A DNA stretch of 9,496 nucleotides from an uncultured Porphyromonadaceae bacterium. GTDB lineage: Bacteria; Bacteroidota; Bacteroidia; Bacteroidales; Muribaculaceae. Location: the NCBI GenBank assembly GCA_947175455.1, contig CAMWMW010000029.1, positions 1 through 9,496 of the forward strand, given 5' to 3'. A program made the position numbers and the translations under genes. The first letter of the stretch is position 1; each line of letters begins with the position of its first letter. A model generated the notes under the pieces. The model made no database searches, had not been told where the DNA came from, and worked only from the letters and a program-made list of their open reading frames with translations. This document shows, piece after piece, positions 7,678 to 9,496 of this stretch.

Positions 7678-9369
7678 TCATTTTTTGGTATCGGATCCGA
7701 CGGATGTCGGCGCGCCTCCTGCAGCAGGTTCGGGTGGCGCTATGGCATCAGCATCCGCCGCCGCTTCTGCCGCCGCTTCTGCGTGCCGCGAGGCTGTCAC
7801 CGCATCGGCGGCGGCAAGATCGGCGGCAGCTTTAACCTTTATCGCGGCATTCTGTTCGTTCACCTCCGCGAGCAGTATATCCTCCTCCACTTCGTTGATT
7901 TTTGCCTTCTCTGCGGCTATTGTGGAGGAAATGTCGGAAAGTCCCGAATCAAGATTCTTTTTTGCCTCTTCAAGCGTTGCCTCCGCTTTCTGGAGCGGTG
8001 AGAGGTTATCTTGCGTCGAGGGAGTCTCAATTCCATGCTGGCTTGCCAGAAGCTGATTGTACGTCCCGTTCTTCATCGCTTCACGATAGATCGGTGGAAG
8101 ATTGTCGACGGGATGACCTTCACGAGTACGTATGCCGGTGTATGTCTTATATATCGCAACAACCACAGCACAGAGCAGGAGCACTATCAGCGAACATACA
8201 AACGGAAACGCCTGATTGCTGTCGGGAAGAGGTGTATGCCCGAAAAGCATACCCGTATACTTGAAGAAAAACGGATTAAGCACATTTCCAAGCGAGTCCA
8301 TTGTTGAGTATATGGCAAGAGAAATCACAGCCGCGGCTGGTGTCGAGATTGCGACACACTTGTTCTCCACATATGGCTGCGCCACTCCATAGAAGAAACA
8401 TGCGATAAAGATACCGGCTCCGATAATCACAGGCATACTTGTAACAAAAATCAGCAGAAAACCCACCGCCATCGCAAGCAGAGTCACCACATACGTGCCG
8501 TGTTTAAGCCAGCGCATTACCCAGTTCAGAGCAAATCCTGAAATCATGATTCCGAAGAAAAGCACAGCCTGCAGATAACCAGATGTGACCGATGAGCCGA
8601 CAAGATAAGGGATATAATTGGAGATTGCCCCTATCACCATAGTTATCACAAAATAAAAGATACAATACTTAATCAGAGCGGGGATGTTGACGCTCTGGCT
8701 GTAACTCACGCTTTTATGGGGAGAGGGAGTCCGGTTCATCCCGATTGCGGCTGATGCGTCATGACGGTCCTTGGGTTCCTTGATATATTTCTTGATTGTG
8801 CCGGAGAAAAGAAGCGGAAAAAGAGGAAGAAGGTAAATCACAAACGGAAGACGCCAGTCGATCTTTGCCAGATAACCGGTAGCTATGACTCCGATCATAA
8901 GTCCTACATTCACCATTGCGGACGCGTTGCCATATTGCTGCTGACGCTGTTTGCCGGCAAACATGTCTGCCACAAAAACCGATGCAAGCGGCGAGACTAT
9001 GCCGGCTCCTATGCCTATCACAAAACTAAGGATTATAAGCACTATCATATTGGGCGCCACCCAGAGTGCCGCAGCGGCTATAACATAGAACAGACACACC
9101 CAATAGAGCATCTTCATATTGTTCCAGCGCGTGGCGAGCGCTCCACCGAGAAGAGTGAAAGGAATTGCCGCGATATTGGGAGCGACAGTAAGCATCTGTG
9201 TCTCCAGCTCGGTTGTGCCGGGAAACACCTTCAGAAGCATAGGCATCACCGGAGCGATGGCAAGCCCCGGAATTGATGTGATAATCCAGATAATGTAGAG
9301 ATCAATCAGAGCCAGCCATCCCACATAAGTGCCTTTGCCCGATTTTACCCCTTGCGATGAAAATCCCAT
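7678..9369 (-). CDS. MFS transporter with long cytoplasmic coiled-coil/Ala-rich C-terminal tail
   Basis: A 563-aa major facilitator superfamily permease. About twelve hydrophobic helices fall in two six-helix halves (about 17-190 and 229-407), separated by a hydrophilic central loop (about 191-228). The loop after helix 2, GGALATRWNNMKML (75-88), is a degenerate MFS motif A. IGIGAGIVSPLASVFVAD (118-135) resembles the helix 4 region of drug or anion carriers. The final ~155 residues are unusual: a linker (408-455), a charged heptad-like helix beginning LSPLQKAEATLEEAKKNLDS (456-475) and running to about 510, an Ala-rich stretch (about 512-545), and a Pro/Gly-rich end. MFS proteins commonly stop soon after helix 12, so this tail is an addition. 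It heads the probable operon with the two phospholipase B-like hydrolases. Substrate and direction are not readable; import for cytosolic hydrolysis is the simplest model. Start ATG has no Shine-Dalgarno. Confidence 0.88.
   Translation of the reverse strand: MGFSSQGVKSGKGTYVGWLALIDLYIIWIITSIPGLAIAPVMPMLLKVFPGTTELETQMLTVAPNIAAIPFTLLGGALATRWNNMKMLYWVCLFYVIAAAALWVAPNMIVLIILSFVIGIGAGIVSPLASVFVADMFAGKQRQQQYGNASAMVNVGLMIGVIATGYLAKIDWRLPFVIYLLPLFPLLFSGTIKKYIKEPKDRHDASAAIGMNRTPSPHKSVSYSQSVNIPALIKYCIFYFVITMVIGAISNYIPYLVGSSVTSGYLQAVLFFGIMISGFALNWVMRWLKHGTYVVTLLAMAVGFLLIFVTSMPVIIGAGIFIACFFYGVAQPYVENKCVAISTPAAAVISLAIYSTMDSLGNVLNPFFFKYTGMLFGHTPLPDSNQAFPFVCSLIVLLLCAVVVAIYKTYTGIRTREGHPVDNLPPIYREAMKNGTYNQLLASQHGIETPSTQDNLSPLQKAEATLEEAKKNLDSGLSDISSTIAAEKAKINEVEEDILLAEVNEQNAAIKVKAAADLAAADAVTASRHAEAAAEAAADADAIAPPEPAAGGAPTSVGSDTKK
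7741..8004 (-). other. Coiled-coil and alanine-rich segment of the MFS tail
   Basis: Encodes MFS residues about 456-543. The first half has regularly spaced Leu/Ile/Val/Ala among Lys and Glu, consistent with a coiled coil. The second half is repetitive Ala with Asp/Glu (for example AEAAAEAAADADA), encoded by GC-rich imperfect repeats of gcc/gcg/gca codons. It follows the last membrane helix, so it should lie in the cytoplasm by the even helix count. A tether or oligomerisation role is inference. Confidence 0.6.
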
Positions 9370-9496
9370 AATTATATCGTTTTAATAATCTTATGCATAT
9401 TATATCCTGCAGCCGCAGGCTTAGAGCTTGTTTAAAAATATAAGTTAATTTGGGGTCGTAGGCTTGGCGCAGGTTTCTTCTTGAGGTGAAGGAGCA
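9370..9496. other. MFS leader region and possible edge of a repeat or insertion sequence
   Basis: No gene is recognisable here. Next to the MFS start is about 35 bp of AT-rich leader, then a short inverted repeat CCTGC/GCAGG (9406-9410 and 9415-9419, 4-nt loop) without a T-tract. On the minus strand TATATTTT (about 9436-9443) is a near match to a -7 element, with no clear -33 partner. From about 9421 outward, the segment beginning TTAGAGCTTGTTTAAAAAT differs in character and resembles the termini of some Bacteroidales insertion sequences, but that is an impression from memory and the opposite end is outside the window. Confidence 0.25.

Noticed and set aside
7636..8056. Open frames on the plus strand opposite the MFS tail
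   Set aside because: They arise from the Ala-rich GC-biased codons on the minus strand; the proteins are low-complexity Ala/Ser/Arg with no family character.

Overview
The window looks like chromosomal DNA of a Bacteroidales bacterium, most likely a gut member such as the Muribaculaceae (family placement is an inference). Starts lack Shine-Dalgarno sequences, at least one promoter fits the Bacteroidetes TTTG/TAnnTTTG pattern, GC is moderate, and the proteins have Bacteroidales character. There are seven gene units and no RNA genes, CRISPR array or complete mobile element.

Left half (+ strand). A tight cluster reads trpS (tryptophanyl-tRNA synthetase), a fused SpmA/SpmB-type membrane protein starting 2 bp after trpS, and a small DUF6155-like gene 25 bp further on. 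The small gene is split by a frameshift near 2670-2693. After a 127-bp gap with a good Bacteroidetes promoter comes ald, a complete alanine dehydrogenase with its key residues intact. A strong hairpin with A- and T-tracts on either side (4240-4281) closes ald and can also serve the convergent genes to the right.

Right half (- strand). A three-gene run is transcribed leftward: a 12-helix MFS transporter with an unusual ~155-residue cytoplasmic tail (coiled coil, then Ala-rich), followed by two tandem paralogous phospholipase B-like N-terminal-nucleophile (Ntn) hydrolases of 547 and 542 aa. Both enzymes keep the Cys...His-x-x-Trp core and the C-terminal family motifs. Neither has a signal peptide, although the characterised eukaryotic relatives are lysosomal or secreted. 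The layout suggests uptake of an acylated or amide-containing compound followed by hydrolysis in the cytosol. The substrate cannot be read from the sequence. This cassette is the most interesting part of the window.

The last ~127 bp hold the leader of the MFS gene and possibly the edge of a repeat or insertion sequence that runs out of the window.
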